Shown one piece after another: positions 1 to 12,788 of a stretch of DNA of 64,000 nucleotides (position 1 is its first letter; each line of letters starts with the position of its first letter). The notes below the pieces were generated by a model. That model saw nothing but the letters and a program-made list of their open reading frames with translations, made no database searches and was not told the DNA's origin. This DNA is from Medicago truncatula (taxonomy: Eukaryota > Streptophyta > Magnoliopsida > Fabales > Fabaceae). A program made the position numbers and the translations under genes. The DNA lies in assembly GCF_003473485.1 (NCBI RefSeq), contig NC_053046.1, positions 4,784,001-4,848,000 of the forward strand, given 5' to 3'.

Positions 1-2
1 TG

Positions 3-104
3 GAATCATGTTGTTATGTGATTGTTATGGATGCTGATCTTATGGAAGAGGAAGAAGAAGCTGAGATGCAGAAGAACAAGAAGAGGAAATTAATATTCTG
101 TTAA
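3..104 (+). other. Possible 3' coding tail of an off-window gene
   Basis: Frame 3 is open from the window edge to a TAA at 102-104. It would give about 33 residues, acidic then basic (a run of Glu followed by KNKKRK). This could be the last exon of a gene that starts to the left, but low-complexity A/G-rich DNA also makes such frames by chance. No family is recognised. Confidence 0.2.
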
Positions 105-409
105 AAAAAAAAGAGGAAATTAATAAAAAAAAAAAACAAATAAAAACATTTATAGATTTATTGATTTATTTTATATTTATTTAATTTCATTTAAAATCCA
201 CATGTACAAAATGATACAGTCAGCAAGTGACACCTAAGCAAAAACATGCCAAATAAGCAAGAAATTTTGCAGGGATGAATTTCAAAAAAAAAAATTACCG
301 GGGATCAAAACCCAAAATCGCTATATTTGCAGGAATTCAAAGCATATTGTAGCCTTGATTTTAATATGTTTGAATGCTCTTATATAGAATTGATTCTAAC
401 ATCCAACTA

Positions 410-503
410 ACTTTTATACAAATGCATTCAGATATAAATCACTTCATATTCAACTCACTTTTATACAAATGCATTCAGATATAAATCACTTCATATTCAA
501 CTC
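410..503. repeat. 47-bp tandem duplication
   Basis: A 47-bp unit beginning acttttatacaaatgcattc occurs twice head to tail (410-456 and 457-503) and is essentially identical. It lies in non-coding DNA just before the possible exon at 619-884. The identity suggests a recent local duplication. Confidence 0.85.
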
Positions 504-618
504 AGATTTAGAATCAATTTATTCAAAATCATTTCTTATTACCGCAGAACCAGACATATGTATGATATTAGTTAGAAATGTCTCTACTTACATTTTTCCT
601 CTTCCAACTAGCAGGACT

Positions 619-884
619 ATTCTCAAGGGCAATTACAAGATGTTGTTGGATGTTTTCAACAGCAACGCGAGTTATCAAGTACAATGACACCTTGGCAATC
701 ATTTCAACATACTGAAATTTCACCTTGTTCATCCTACTCAAATTTTAATGCGGAAATTGAATTTCCTGACACTCTTAGCCAAATTGGTTGCATGTCACCT
801 TACTCAGGACAAGGAAGTTTCATGGACTTGCCTTATGAATGTTATGATCAGATTTATTCATTCAGTAATCCAAATCAATTCTGA
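619..884 (+). CDS. Possible terminal exon of an unidentified gene
   Basis: A frame opens after a good splice acceptor (ccaactagcag, ending about 618) and runs about 88 codons to TGA at 882-884. The translation starts DYSQGQLQDV, contains TPWQSFQHTE and ends YSFSNPNQF. It is rich in Gln, Ser, Pro and Tyr and looks like the low-complexity C-terminal part of a plant transcription regulator rather than random translation. I do not recognise the family. No matching upstream exon is visible; the DNA at 105-600 holds transposon debris and a tandem duplication, so this may be the end of a disrupted gene. The Met at 684 is probably internal. Confidence 0.35.
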
Positions 885-1413
885 AAACAAAGAAGGAATA
901 GGAAAAACATATTCTCCTTCTTTTCTTGTAATGCAAGTTACAAGATGTTTCAGTGGGGATCAAGCTTCAATTTTCAGTTAAACAAAAGATGTGAATGGTT
1001 TCGTGCAAGAAGACTACATACATGGATTTCTGAGACAGCGCCTTTTAATGTCTGTCTTTGAGTGATAAATATTGATTAATGAGTGCAAGTGCCTTCATAT
1101 GCAACCAAACAGAAACTATTCTGTTCTTGAACTGCTTTAGACTTAGTTTATTTGTTATTTATTATGTTGTGTAGGTTTCCCGGATGATATCACTTTTATA
1201 GATTTCATCCGAATTTGGTTTATATCGGTCATTGTATGTGTGGTTTCATAAAAATAGCTTATATAATGGATGAGGATTTATTATATATTCCTACTGAGTA
1301 TTAATAATAAATAGCTAGTTCAAAACATACTCAAACAGTTCATGTTTAATTTTCATCACAATCATTCATCAAATAACAGACCATAAGGGTTCTGTTTCTG
1401 CCACTTAACTAGT
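885..1413. other. Intergenic, between convergent gene ends
   Basis: AT-rich sequence between the possible plus-strand exon and the stop codon of the minus-strand ALMT gene. It should contain both 3' untranslated regions. I see no repeat or RNA gene here. Confidence 0.5.
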
Positions 1414-4400
1414 CTATTCAATTCCATGAGAAGGTAAGTTGTTCCGCGAAACATCAACTCGAGGTTCCTCACAAGTCACAACAAGCTCATCGCCAGCTCT
1501 AAACTCTTTAAAGCAATCTAATCTCCCAAGTTCTTCAACTTCCTCAATAACAAGATCCAATTTTGCAACTGTTTCCACAAGCAAAGATGCAAAAGCAGCA
1601 AAAGGAAGTGCCTCAGAGAATTCAAGACTAGTGATAGCAATTTTACTCAACTGGGGTCTCAAAGATTTTCTTTCGTTTTCCTTCGACTGCATTAATGAAT
1701 CTCTTTTTGTTTTCCAATCAAGCAATGCAGAAGAGTCAGTTTTAACACTCGATAAGGAGAATCCAGAGCCTTTTCCATGTCTACCTTGACCAACTTGTGC
1801 AGCAGCTAGTTTGAGCATGTTGTTTGCATGGTTGTGTTTGTGTTTGGAGCCTAAGAAGAGACGAGGTTGAGACTTTATGGCATTGTTGAGATCCTGCAGA
1901 GCTTCATGAAGATGATCGGAGAGTATTTCGGGAGAGCAATGTCGACAGTTTCTTATGCTGTTGGAAAGTTCTATCAGTACTTTTGATACCTCTGCTGCAA
2001 CCCTTATGCATGGATCCTTGAACATGGCTCTAACTGATCTTGGTGTCTAAGATAAAATTTTCAAATTAATAATGAATATATGTTATAACAGGAACCCCGG
2101 TTCAAAAGAAAACAAATACAAAAAATGCAAATAGTGCCTACGTATCCGGCTGTGTTTGAACACAAGATTTGATCTCGGAGTTCGGCCAATTGTGCCTACG
2201 TATCCGAGTCCGACTGCAGAGTGGGCACAGTCTTAAACTTACAAGCCGGTCACAGTTTAAGGGATTAAATTTTTCAGTTACGAAAAATTGTCAGAGTTAC
2301 CTGAATTTCGGATCTCAAACAGCCATGCAGAGCTACCACGGTGTAGCCAAATTGACGAAGAACAGCTCCAACTTTTACATATTGCTGCCATGGAAATTTG
2401 TGACAGTACCTAGAATGCCTTGGCTCCCAACTTGCATGCAACGCCTGGCCAATTCAAAACCGAAGCAATATAAGATCTTTATTCAAAGGAATGAATGTAT
2501 TAATTAAAATTAACCTAGAGATGGCACGTAGAGACTAACCAGTGTTTCATCAATGGATTTTGAATCCAAAACATTCTTGTAACCTTTGTATATGGGATCC
2601 TCAGATGATTTGTTTTCTCCGGGGCTATCAATTTCTCCATAAAAATATTCATTGACACAAGCTGCAAGATTTTACCTTGACTATGTCTTGATTTAGATTT
2701 ACAAGGTAAAATTCACAAGGTATGAAAATTATGATAATTTGCTTTGCATGTGGGAAAATAAAATATGGATTATAAAATACGAAAACTTGTCTTGTGCAAG
2801 CCTATGAAGCACAGACACCAGTGTTGTATCGTTGTCTGACTTCGACACATGCCATGCCAGATGCCATACACGCCTTCAACCTGAAGTGTCAGGGCTACAT
2901 AGATAAAAGCAAATAGAATTTTTGTGACACCATTACTAAATATATTTAACTGAAATTTTGCATACCCTCTATAGATTTGGCAAGACCTTCAAGCTTGAAA
3001 GCAGTAGAATTATGTAGGTCTTCTCCTGACCAATTTGGAAACATCAATATGCTCATTATAAGGCAAATGGCACATCCTATGGCAATGGAGGATATGCGTT
3101 CATGTGCTATCTTCAACACACTGTCCACACGGTAGCTTGACAAAGCAATCAAGTTAAAAGTCATGAGAAATATAACTAGACCATAGTCATAGTTCTTCTT
3201 TATATAAGGAATGAACCTCATATAAGTAGCTAAAGCTCCTGCAATAACAAATCCGCAGAAAATCGCATATTAAGAATAATCGTTAATCATCACAAACTTA
3301 TCTATTGTCAATACTATTATTAAAGATCCTTGTGACTATTTGTTAACATTGTTACAAGCAGAAATGCGTTAACATTAAGATTCAGTAATAACCAGATGCT
3401 GCAGCATCTGAAAATTCTGTTACATTAATCACTGGTCATAACTGATTTAACTGATTCAATTGAGACAACTATTAGTTCAAAGCTTGTTCCAATTCGACTT
3501 ATTCAAACCATTTGATGAAGCCGGAATATGAGGTATTCAAACCATATGATCGAGATCTCATATAGCGGGGAATCGAGGTCTAAATGTATGTAATGTACCT
3601 ATAAGAAAAACTGCAGCGCCAATAATAACAGCTTGAGAGATCCGATGAGATGACGCATTTGCAATATAGCCAACAATAAATGCCAATAATCCAGCTAACA
3701 GTGTCCCCAATCCTCTGTTAAGCCCTTTGCATAAAGTTGCCCCTGCAGCCAAAAAATCAAAAGTTTGAACCCATGCAACTAGGACATGAAAACACACATA
3801 CGCATGTATTAGGTTTTTACTTTCCCAATACACCCACTCACGCTAAGCACTATTAGGCTTAATGTGTAGATAATTTGACGAATGGCCCGAATGAATAGAC
3901 TATGATATCTATCATATTAGGACCTAACTTTACCAACCCCGCGTTTCTAAAAAACTACACATGATTCAGAAGTATACTCTCCGACATAAAAAAAAAAAAA
4001 AAACATTGGTTTTTCGTCGGAAGTATACTTACAAACAGCATAAAAATTGTGTTTTTTCTGAATGTGAGTGACTTTGAGGTATGAAAGTTAAGCCCTCTTA
4101 TTACACTTTTATATTGGATCTAACACATCTTTACAAAACCAACTTGTAACACATCTTTTTTCGGATTTTATCTCTTTTAAATGTAAAACTTTGATTTTTT
4201 TTTTTTTTCCAATAACATTTGCATAAAGAAGATTGAAGTGAGATTTAAGAGAGAAACTTGCCAGCAGTGAACTCCAGCACAACCACAACAGTCATGACAG
4301 CCCAAATTGCACTTTGCCCAATCTCATGGTAAAGTGGCTCCACCAAATACAACAGAGAAGCTAAAGTGAGAGACAAACCAACTTTGAATGCATGGATAAC

Positions 4401-4595
4401 CCTTCTAGGATCTTCATATCCAACATTCCATGTAGTCTTCCAAGCCAAACTAGGAACTCTCCTTAGCCTCTCACCAAAAACATGCACATATTTGTTCCAC
4501 TTCCCAATCATTTTTCCATTCTCATTCTCACTCTCATTCTTTCCTATTTCCATTTCCATTTCCTTGCCACTTCCAACATGCACTATAGGAAACAT
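1414..4595 (-). CDS. Aluminium-activated malate transporter, ALMT12/QUAC1-type anion channel
   Basis: Six exons read on the minus strand: 4595-4262, 3742-3599, 3238-2966, 2661-2540, 2444-2301 and 2046-1414. Joined they give 1650 bases, 549 aa plus TAG, the usual family length. The N-terminal half carries about six hydrophobic segments (for example AIWAVMTVVVVLEF and AVIIGAAVFLIG) after the motif EDPRRVIHAFKVG. The C-terminal half has the family's WEP motif (W297-P299), CHKFPWQQYVKVGAVLRQFG and SLEFSEALPFAAFASLLVE. The wording matches the clade of Arabidopsis ALMT12/QUAC1, a malate-sensitive rapid anion channel of guard cells; plasma-membrane placement and guard-cell role are inferred from that. 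Translation starts at the ATG at 4595, because the frame is closed by a TAA a little further upstream and the intervening TTG is not a plausible start. Intron 1 has a GC donor (G then gcaagt); all others are GT-AG. No break is seen. Confidence 0.95.
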
Positions 4596-7589
4596 TTCTA
4601 AATCAATCAATGTTTGAAAGACCAAGCTGCCATAAAATATATGTTATAAGGAAATGATATTTCTGTGGGACACTGGGGAGTCTAGATGTATCATATGACT
4701 TCTTAGAGCCCCAATCCTTTTTGAAGAAGCAAGTTTGTAATTTATAGGGTTAAGGGTAGGAAGAAGTTGGCAATGTCATTTTTTACATTCACGTGCATTC
4801 CATTAAAGTCACATTTAAAGTCATAGCTTTATTAAAGTATAGAACTCCAAATTATATACATACTAGTATTTTTATTTTATTTTTGTGGTGAATAATTGAT
4901 TATATGGATATCTATATTAGGAGGGAACATGCTAAACCACTAAAAATGGGCAAAGAATGCTTAGAATTTTCCTCACCATAGCAATTAAGGTTATTACCCG
5001 ACCAAGCCCACGTACAAAAAAGTAGAATGCACAACATTCACTTGTTGTTATTAACAATTTCTTGTAAATGATCAAAAACTTCATACATTAGATATATTAA
5101 TCATCTCTCTTATATATTATTTATTTTGTAGGATTGAATTTCAACAAACTATTTTATACAGTGTGATAATCTCTCTTTGTAAACTGCTAGTAACTAATAA
5201 GGATCTCATACAAGATTGTATATGAATATGTGGAAAAAATAGTGGGGAAGAGAGATGTTAAATTTACCACGAATTATCGGCGAAAGATTTTTCTTAAAAT
5301 ATATTATAGTTATTGGTACGTTAAGTGTGAGTAATACTCTTAAATTGGCTCCAAAATCTTACTACCCTAAGATTTTAAGAGCTACTTCTCCATCCCCTCT
5401 CCCGTTCTAAAAAATCAATCTTACAGGGATGCACTGTTTTGGACTGAAAAAAACATCATTGTATCCACCTCATAAACGGTGAATCCAAAGAAAACCGATT
5501 TTTTTTTCCCATCCAAAACGATGCATCCGGACGGAATCGGTTTTTCAGAAAGGGTTTGAGGGATAAAAGAAGTTGCTTAAAGTTTTTTTAAGTTGCTCTA
5601 GTAAAATGTGATGATCGGGTGTTTTAAGCTCCCCTCACGACCAAACACGAGTTTGCATTTGCACGACTTTCCCTTGGTTGACCTAACTCTAACTGATTTA
5701 GGCTGTTACTTTACATAGTCACATTCCATTGACAAAGGTAGCAACTCTTGAATGGAGATGGTTGAGTGTTTGATTAGCATTGAAGAGTGCAGCTGCCAGA
5801 TATACAGTGACAATGTGATGACTTTCGGTATGGTTCAAACATGCTCTTAAGTTTTGACCCTTTTGCCTTCACGGGCAATAAAACAGAAACATAACCAATA
5901 ATAGCCATAATTTGGTTTCAATAAAAAAAAGAAACAACCGTGTGAACTGTCTATTTGATATTAAGTTATTAACCTTACTTTTTTGACTCAATATGTGTAC
6001 ACTGTTTCTCTTAAACAGCTGTGAGTTTATTTTAGTGAGCGGTTCTCTCGTGCATTTGCATCTTCTCCATGACTTCATGCATCTAATTGAAGCTGAGATT
6101 TCAACATGTGGCTTCATAAACAAATTGCCACTTGTATTGTTCAGAGTTGGTTGGAATATTTAATTAAATTTAGGCACTTTATGCCGCTGCTACTATAGTC
6201 ATGCATCAATAACTACTAACAATTTGATCAAGGGGTTTATTGGTTTCTTATACTTTTTTTTGACAAGAAGTTTCTTATACTTGGTGTGGATAAGAATTGT
6301 ACAATTAAAAAAAACAATAGAATTGTCCAAAAATGAGATGAGCCTTTTGCACTAATAACTGATAAGATTAGGGATTTTTTTCTTCTTCATCTTCATGTTT
6401 TCTAAGAAACTACACAAGTGTATGAAAGCTGAGGTGGATTTACCACCCAGCTAGTCTGGGCATGCGCTCGAGCTCAACCCATACTTTCTTTGTATCACTG
6501 CAAGAAATTTACAAAAAATTTGATTTTTAGTGACGGCCAAAATCCGTCACTATAGAAAATTTCCATAGTTAAATTCGTCTGTAATTGCATGTTTTTCACC
6601 TTTACATACGGAAAAAACCGTAAGTAATTCTAAGGAGTCCATTTTAAAAACATTATGGACCTCTACCTACGGTTGTAGCTGTCACTAAAACTTATCATTG
6701 TTTTATTTTGCCCAAGCTTTATAAAATTTCTAACTTCGCCACTGAATGAAATTATACTTCCACTCTTCCAGAAGAGTGTTGTGTTGTGTGGAGAAAATTC
6801 CCAAAATTAACCAAATTCAATATGTCAGACAGGAAGTCAGACCATCAGGTGTCCTGAAATCTAACATAGTTTACTCGTAAGTCCGTTATCACGTTTACAA
6901 TTAAGATGGTTGAGAAAAAAAATTAAATGACAAATGTTAGTTGTTATTAGATATGGGAATGTTTATCCATCGACACAGATAGTAATCATCCGCTATCTGA
7001 CCCGTTGAATAAAAAGATACATGTGTTCGACCATTCGTGTGGATATCTGTTAGTTAGATAGATATTTAACGGATTTTATTTAAGACATTTGTGGATATCA
7101 ATGTATATCAATTTTTTAAATAAAACAATGACATATAATGTTCCTTCTCTATGATGAATCCAGCTATTTTCAATAATGATTGAGGGATATGTTTGCATTT
7201 TCAGATCATCATAAATCTCCTCAGACATGGTCCTGCTCACCCAAATACACTCTTTTGTTATATCATTCAATGTCAGTACCCAAAAAAATATCAACCACTA
7301 GACCTAAAAATTTAACACATTCCGTAATGTAGCTTAAAGATGAGATTTCTTATCTCATTTGTCGAGTATGTTTTCCTTAAATTGTAGTATATTTAACTCC
7401 AACATACTTTCACCAAAATGCAGCAATTTCCAGACACACTCATAGCTAGTGAAAGACGTAAACAAAGGGGGAAAAGGAACCATAAAGTAAGGCTCAGTGA
7501 TGAAGTAGCGTTCGACTACATGTTCCAACCATATGCACAACAATAAAAGTTCAACTAATGAATAGCCAGAACAATTTCTAAAGGATTAC
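4596..7589. other. Intergenic: ALMT promoter, MITE-like and CACTA-like remnants
   Basis: About 3 kb between the ALMT start codon and the stop of the next minus-strand gene. The proximal part must hold the ALMT promoter. At 5340-5610 there is an imperfect inverted arrangement (gatgcactgttttgg near 5430 against ccaaaacgatgcatcc near 5512) that looks like an old MITE. A CACTA-like end lies at 6496. Short open frames at 5869-6123 and 7076-7543 have no recognisable product. Confidence 0.6.
6496..6720 (+). mobile_element. CACTA (En/Spm)-like terminal fragment
   Basis: The sequence begins CACTGCAAGAAA, one base from the usual CACTACAAGAAA end of plant CACTA elements. It is followed by the subterminal inverted pair TAGTGACGG (6528-6536) and CCGTCACTA (6544-6552). 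Related cytosine/guanine-poor copies of the subterminal motif recur to about 6700 (gctgtcactaaaac). No opposite end (TTCTTGTAGTG) was found, so this is a truncated or decayed copy. Confidence 0.5.
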
Positions 7590-10053
7590 TTATACAACCT
7601 GCAACCTTCCCCGGTGTTCCACACACTGCAGAACTTTCCCTTCTGATGATAGGACCTGTTTCTTCACTTTGACTGGCCTAGTGTCATTATTCAGTGTAAA
7701 CCTTGCAGGCGTCTCTGAAGAAACATCAACAAAGAATTTATTTGCTACATCTCCATCTTCATCTATCCTAAGACGCTTTGCATACCACCCCAGACCCTGG
7801 TGAAGTAAAACACAAGAACTCAGAAATATCAGTTCCCTGTTAGAAGCAAGTTACTTGACAAAGAAAAAATTATCTAACAATTGCAGCTCACTGAAAATTT
7901 AGGCACCATATTCAGAGGCACCAGTTCAAAAAGAAGTATCTAACCACAAAATAAAGAGTTATCATCCACACCACAGCAAAACACAAAAGGCTGAGCAAGG
8001 GACGCAAAAAAATGTAGCACACAAAACAACCATTGCCAGCTTTAGCTGAGATTCAATTATGACCTAATACTCAAATTATAATACACCAGTTCTATAACCT
8101 TCTTAGAACAATTAATATTTAAGAACTCCTGGTAAAATATTTCCAATACAAAAGCCATTAGCAGTTAACAATTTTCAAAAGTGGTAGAACAGTAAATTAT
8201 ATTAGCTTGACTTTGTTTTTTGAGGGAAAGCCTTAACTGGCAACTCATTTTAGTTATTTTTTCCATTTATTTTCTGAAGATTCATCGGTAATTAAATTAT
8301 AAGTCTTCCATACTGAAGGCTGAAGCTCGTAATTAGAGGCAGTTACATATGAACAATTATGCTGAACTGAACCAGGTGAAAATAAATAATGAAAAATACA
8401 CAGGTACTAAAGTGTCCATATAAATCAAGTTTCCCCTTCCCTCTTTCATCTGTACTTAGTCGAGTCTGTATACCTTGACGTCAAATTGTTCTTTTTTTGT
8501 AACTTGTACAGACTCGTTACTTAATATCATGAAAATACAAACAAAAGTTGCCCACTAATTAGTAAGCATTAGCAAACAATGCCTCAAACCCATTATACAT
8601 GCCAGAAAAGCTGTTCAAAGAATTCCCGATTGCCAAACAAGGACAGGGGGTACTTATGCTGAACAGAAAAGATAACCATTTTTTGAAACAAGGCATGGTA
8701 GAAAGCAAATCATCGTAAATTTTTCCATTATCAATTCAAACTTTGAAATAATGAACTGTTCAAACTCTTACACGTATTATGGGTTTGAGGAAATTTTTTA
8801 GCTTCATCCCATTCCTGTGCTCTAAGTGAGAGAATTATATAGTAGATTAAACTTGATACTTCACAAAGATGAACTAAATCCAGTAGATATGGGTGCACAA
8901 GCCCCAGATTTTAATGTGTTATCACCTAATTATGCCATCAACCCATGGTCCATGTTCTTACCTAATAATGCTCCAAATCCATACAAAATAAAGCTAAAAT
9001 GCTGTCAACCACATTGATGTGCTGACAAAAAAGCACCCTATAACATTCCCCAAACAGCTAGACCAAAAAAGGCTTACTAGCTCAGTTACTTGCATTTAAC
9101 CGAATGAGAAAAAAAATGTTTATCCATATTTGACCCCTAAAAAATTTATATGTAATAACTGCTTACTATTTTCTGTATTAGATTAAATATTTCCAACAGC
9201 CGGTGTTGTTAAATGCAGTGTCGTCTGCAGAAGAGACCCAAATTTCCGGAATTTCAGCCACTTTATGGCGGAAAAATCCACAATATTGGCCGCCGTTTAC
9301 CATATTAGCGTCAAGTGAGGTCAAACTCCCCCACGGATAGGCATCATGGCGGCTATAGCACAGCGGAATAAGAACATATCGTTATTGTCTAATGATACAC
9401 TATTTAGTACAAAATGTTGTCAAATAGTGGCTACACAGGCACTATAGCACTGTTTTATATCGGAATTTGAACAAACCGTTATTTTCAGCAATTGACAACG
9501 CTTCAGTAATGATACCATCAACATGATAACAGAAATGAATGGACAACATAACATCCAGAAATCGAGCATATTTCAACTCAGCGGAAACAATTTAAGGGTT
9601 GCATAAAGTAAAATACTAACACTAAAAAAATGCAATGAAAGGATGATTCAGATTCAAAGTTGAACAATTGAGATTCAAATCATAAACTGTAAATGTAAGT
9701 AATTTGATCTACATCTAGCTAATCGTAAATTAATTAAGTTAAATGAGAATTAGATTGAAAATGAAGAAAAAGGGACCTACCTGAACACCGCCATCAGAGG
9801 AGGTAGAAGGAGCGAGAACGGGACCAAGTTGTTGTTGTTGAGGACGATCGTTCACAACCTGAGCCTTAACGCTAAAGCCTCTACGAGGTTGACCGGTTTC
9901 TTTGACGCGAAAATTCGTTGGACGATGTTGACCACCGGCACCGGAGGCGGCGTGTCGATCGTCGGAGTTATTGTTATCATTGGAATCGTGATCGTGGTTG
10001 TCATCATCTTTAGAAAACCCTAGGAATCCGAAAACCTTTCTGAAAAGACCCAT
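7590..10053 (-). CDS. Conserved plant protein of unknown function (159 aa)
   Basis: Two exons, 10053-9781 and 7796-7590, joined in phase 0 at a CAG/GTAGGT donor and a CACCAG acceptor across a 2-kb intron. The protein begins MGLFRKVFGFLGFSKDDD, continues through an Asp/Asn/His-rich stretch, then NFRVKETGQPRRGFSV and a Gln run, and ends with GLGWYAKRLRIDEDGDVANK and a basic tail to QVV and TAA. I recall similar small proteins from other dicots but cannot assign a name or function. No signal peptide or membrane segment is visible; the N-terminal basic/hydrophobic helix could bind a membrane. The start chosen is the ATG at 10053; the codon before it is TTG. The intron holds a hAT-like MITE at 9205-9508. 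Confidence 0.85.
9205..9508. mobile_element. hAT-like MITE remnant in the intron
   Basis: The ends ggtgttgttaaatgc (about 9201-9215) and gcaattgacaacgc (about 9489-9502) are inverted copies of each other, with GC-richer inner sequence containing repeated gcgg motifs. This resembles widespread legume hAT-type elements with TGTTGTCAAAT ends. I could not find a clean 8-bp target duplication, so the exact borders are uncertain. Confidence 0.35.
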
Positions 10054-12788
10054 CAATATAAAACGACGTCGTAGTGGAACTAAGAAGAATCGTTCTAATT
10101 TTATGTGCAGTAGAGAGAGTTTTATTGTTGCTAATCGGGAAGACGCAAAAACACGTCGACGCTAATGTTATTGTTATTGTATGACCAACCACTGCATATC
10201 TATCTATCAACTAACATTTGCTGCTGCTACTACCAACAACTATCGACGATTCCACTGCATATACCTCTTCACTTCTCTATCATTTTTTTTTTTTTTTACA
10301 TTTTCTATTTTAGTAATATAACAAATATAATATAAAATATTATTTCCTTAAAAAATATAAATTCTTATCTTTTTCAATTACACTGAAAATATAGCAAATT
10401 TATTTATTTGGAGTAAACACAATGGTACGCATGTAGTTTGGTTAGATATGTACCTCACATCCAATCAATCAATGTCATGTCATATTTTTATATTAGTTTA
10501 AAATAAATTTAAATATTTAACATAATATGTCTAGAAGGTGTATTCATTCAAATTTTAAGCTACCTAAGAATTTACCTTATCATTTATTTAAGAGTATAAT
10601 TGAAAGCGAGAAAGTCATCCCAAAATCATATATTCTCTGTATATTTAAATTTCTTTTTGAGAAAGGTTATTATTTTATTTTTTTACCAAAGATAACTCTT
10701 GTCACTTCATTTGTAACCAATTCGAAATGCAATAACAAAAATTTATTTCAATTCGTTACTCCTTCCATTCCTTCTTACTTATCCCACAACATTAAAAATC
10801 TTAGGGATGGATTACCATTCATTTGGATCCCACAAAACTCATGAAATTAGTATGTTGCGCGGGAAAGATACTCAATTTTGAAAAAAAAAATGATGGGATT
10901 TTGTTATTCTATTGAATCTTGTGCTCACCATGGAGATTAAAGGTTATTCAACTCCATATATATGAAATGTTGGTGTGGGGTTTAGCATGGGAAAGGGGAG
11001 TTGTTTCCCACCATGGGAAAGTTATTCTTGACCATTAGATCAAATGGAGAACATGATTTTATTATAAACCCTCAACACAAGATTTTTTTCACTCTCCTCA
11101 TGTCTCTCACACACCACTTGCAGCAATCTCACAGATCTGGATTTGCAGTTCCTTTACCACATCCCTCGTCATCCTTCAACCTCCATGAGTAGTGATTCAA
11201 ATGGTATTGACTAAACTTTCAGAAATTGGTTTACACATTCATGACAAAGCCTTGCAAAATCTTCAACCTGCTCACGTGTACAACGAACACACTTTTCATT
11301 ATCCATTTAATGCTTATTACCATCCTAGTTTAAGACTTTCAGCAACCAGATCCAAATACAGCACAAACCAAAAGCACTTTTCTAAATCTACCTAATTTTA
11401 AATTTACAAGAGTTAGATTTTGAATCTAGAAAACACAAAATTTTGTGCTCACACGAATTTCATGTATTTTATTTTTGGATTTTTTGCAAAAGAGCTTCAA
11501 TTCCTTGTATTTTATTTTTGAATTTCATGTTGAGGAAAAAAAAAAACGAAGATAAGAAATCTATAGCTGCAGATTTGCATTCTCAAGGTTGAAGATGATG
11601 TGGGGAAAATATATAGTGTTGATAGACTATCATAAAATCTATACACCTCTTTAATTTAATGGTCAAAAATAACTTTCCCATGATGGGAAACAACCCTCTT
11701 TCCCATCCTAAACCCCACCTGAAATGTTGGGTAATGTGAATACATCTGGTGTGCGATAAGTATTAAGAGAAATTAAAATCCAATTGTTGATCTACTAACG
11801 TGCAGATGTGATCTATCATGGACAAATATTGTCCCTAACTTTTATCCAACAAAATTTACTTTTATGGAAGATGCAACGAAAGAAAATAAACGGAGCACAT
11901 AATATTTTATTTTTCATTCGATGGATAAAGATTAGTGATATTATCCCCAAATTTGATCCCGTTGCAAGATTTTAATTGGATGATATAGTTCAGATCTCTT
12001 TCATCAGGAAATGTCCTGAGCTTGAATTCAGTTGCTTAGTACAACAACAGATTTCACAAAAAGAAACCAATTTGATTACTTGGTCGATTAGCCATTTGAC
12101 TGGCTAACTAATTGTTTGCTTACTCATTAAAAATGGAACCGTTTGATTATACATTCACTCGCTAAATGTGGACACATAGTGAATCGTGTGTTTCATATTC
12201 TTTTTCTATTCTATTCGTACAGCAGCACAGTTCTGATACTGATACCGATATGTCAAAATACACCGCTTGTTAAGGGTTAAGGGTACGATACCATGTCATG
12301 TTTATAGTCCTCTTTGGTGCTTATGTTTTTCATAAAGGATTACCGTTATTATAGTTTCACCTTTATTATCTTTCTGTTGATAAGATGTCTTCCATTGAAC
12401 CAATCTCACACCATATTAGATATAAATATAAGCACCCAAGACTGTCTGTATTGTAGTTGTAATACAGTATATATCAACGCAACATGAAATGTGACAAAAA
12501 TTACAGAATGCATCACTCAATAAACATTATCATTAAAATACAATACATTGTGTACAGGGGATATAGAGAGAATCAATTTATGTTTCCATTAACAAGATGG
12601 CTTTCGAAACCAAAAATATTAAACTGATTTTTCACACGCAAAATATAATGAATGAAAAACACCTCAACCTTAAAAAAAACCCTGCAATAACGGGATACCT
12701 AGATTGAACTGCACCTTTAATTATTTGAGATTACATCAATCTCCACCAATTAATCCCTGAAGTTTGAAACCAAGCAATCCCAATGTGT
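10054..12788. other. Intergenic: promoter of the unknown gene, MITE, AP2M 3' flank
   Basis: The stretch holds the upstream region of the minus-strand unknown gene, a Mutator-like MITE (10972-11719) and the 3' flank of AP2M. Open frames at 10527-10844 and inside the MITE are AT-rich and match nothing I know. Confidence 0.6.
10972..11719. mobile_element. Mutator-like MITE, family GGTGGGGTTTA, copy 1
   Basis: Terminal inverted repeats of about 65 bp begin GGTGTGGGGTTTAGCATGGG on the left and, read on the other strand, GGTGGGGTTTAGGATGGG on the right. Both then carry a tttcccaccatgggaaa-type palindrome. The element is flanked on both sides by the perfect 9-bp duplication TGAAATGTT (10963-10971 and 11720-11728), the size typical of Mutator-like elements. 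It has no transposase. The second copy in this window is at 41907-42772. Confidence 0.85.

Noticed and set aside
1439-1789. Plus-strand frame of 116 aa
   Set aside because: Antisense of the last ALMT exon, which is clearly coding on the minus strand.
4611-4625. Earlier start for the ALMT protein (residues before MFPIVHV)
   Set aside because: The only candidate there is a TTG; the first ATG after the upstream stop in that frame is at 4595.
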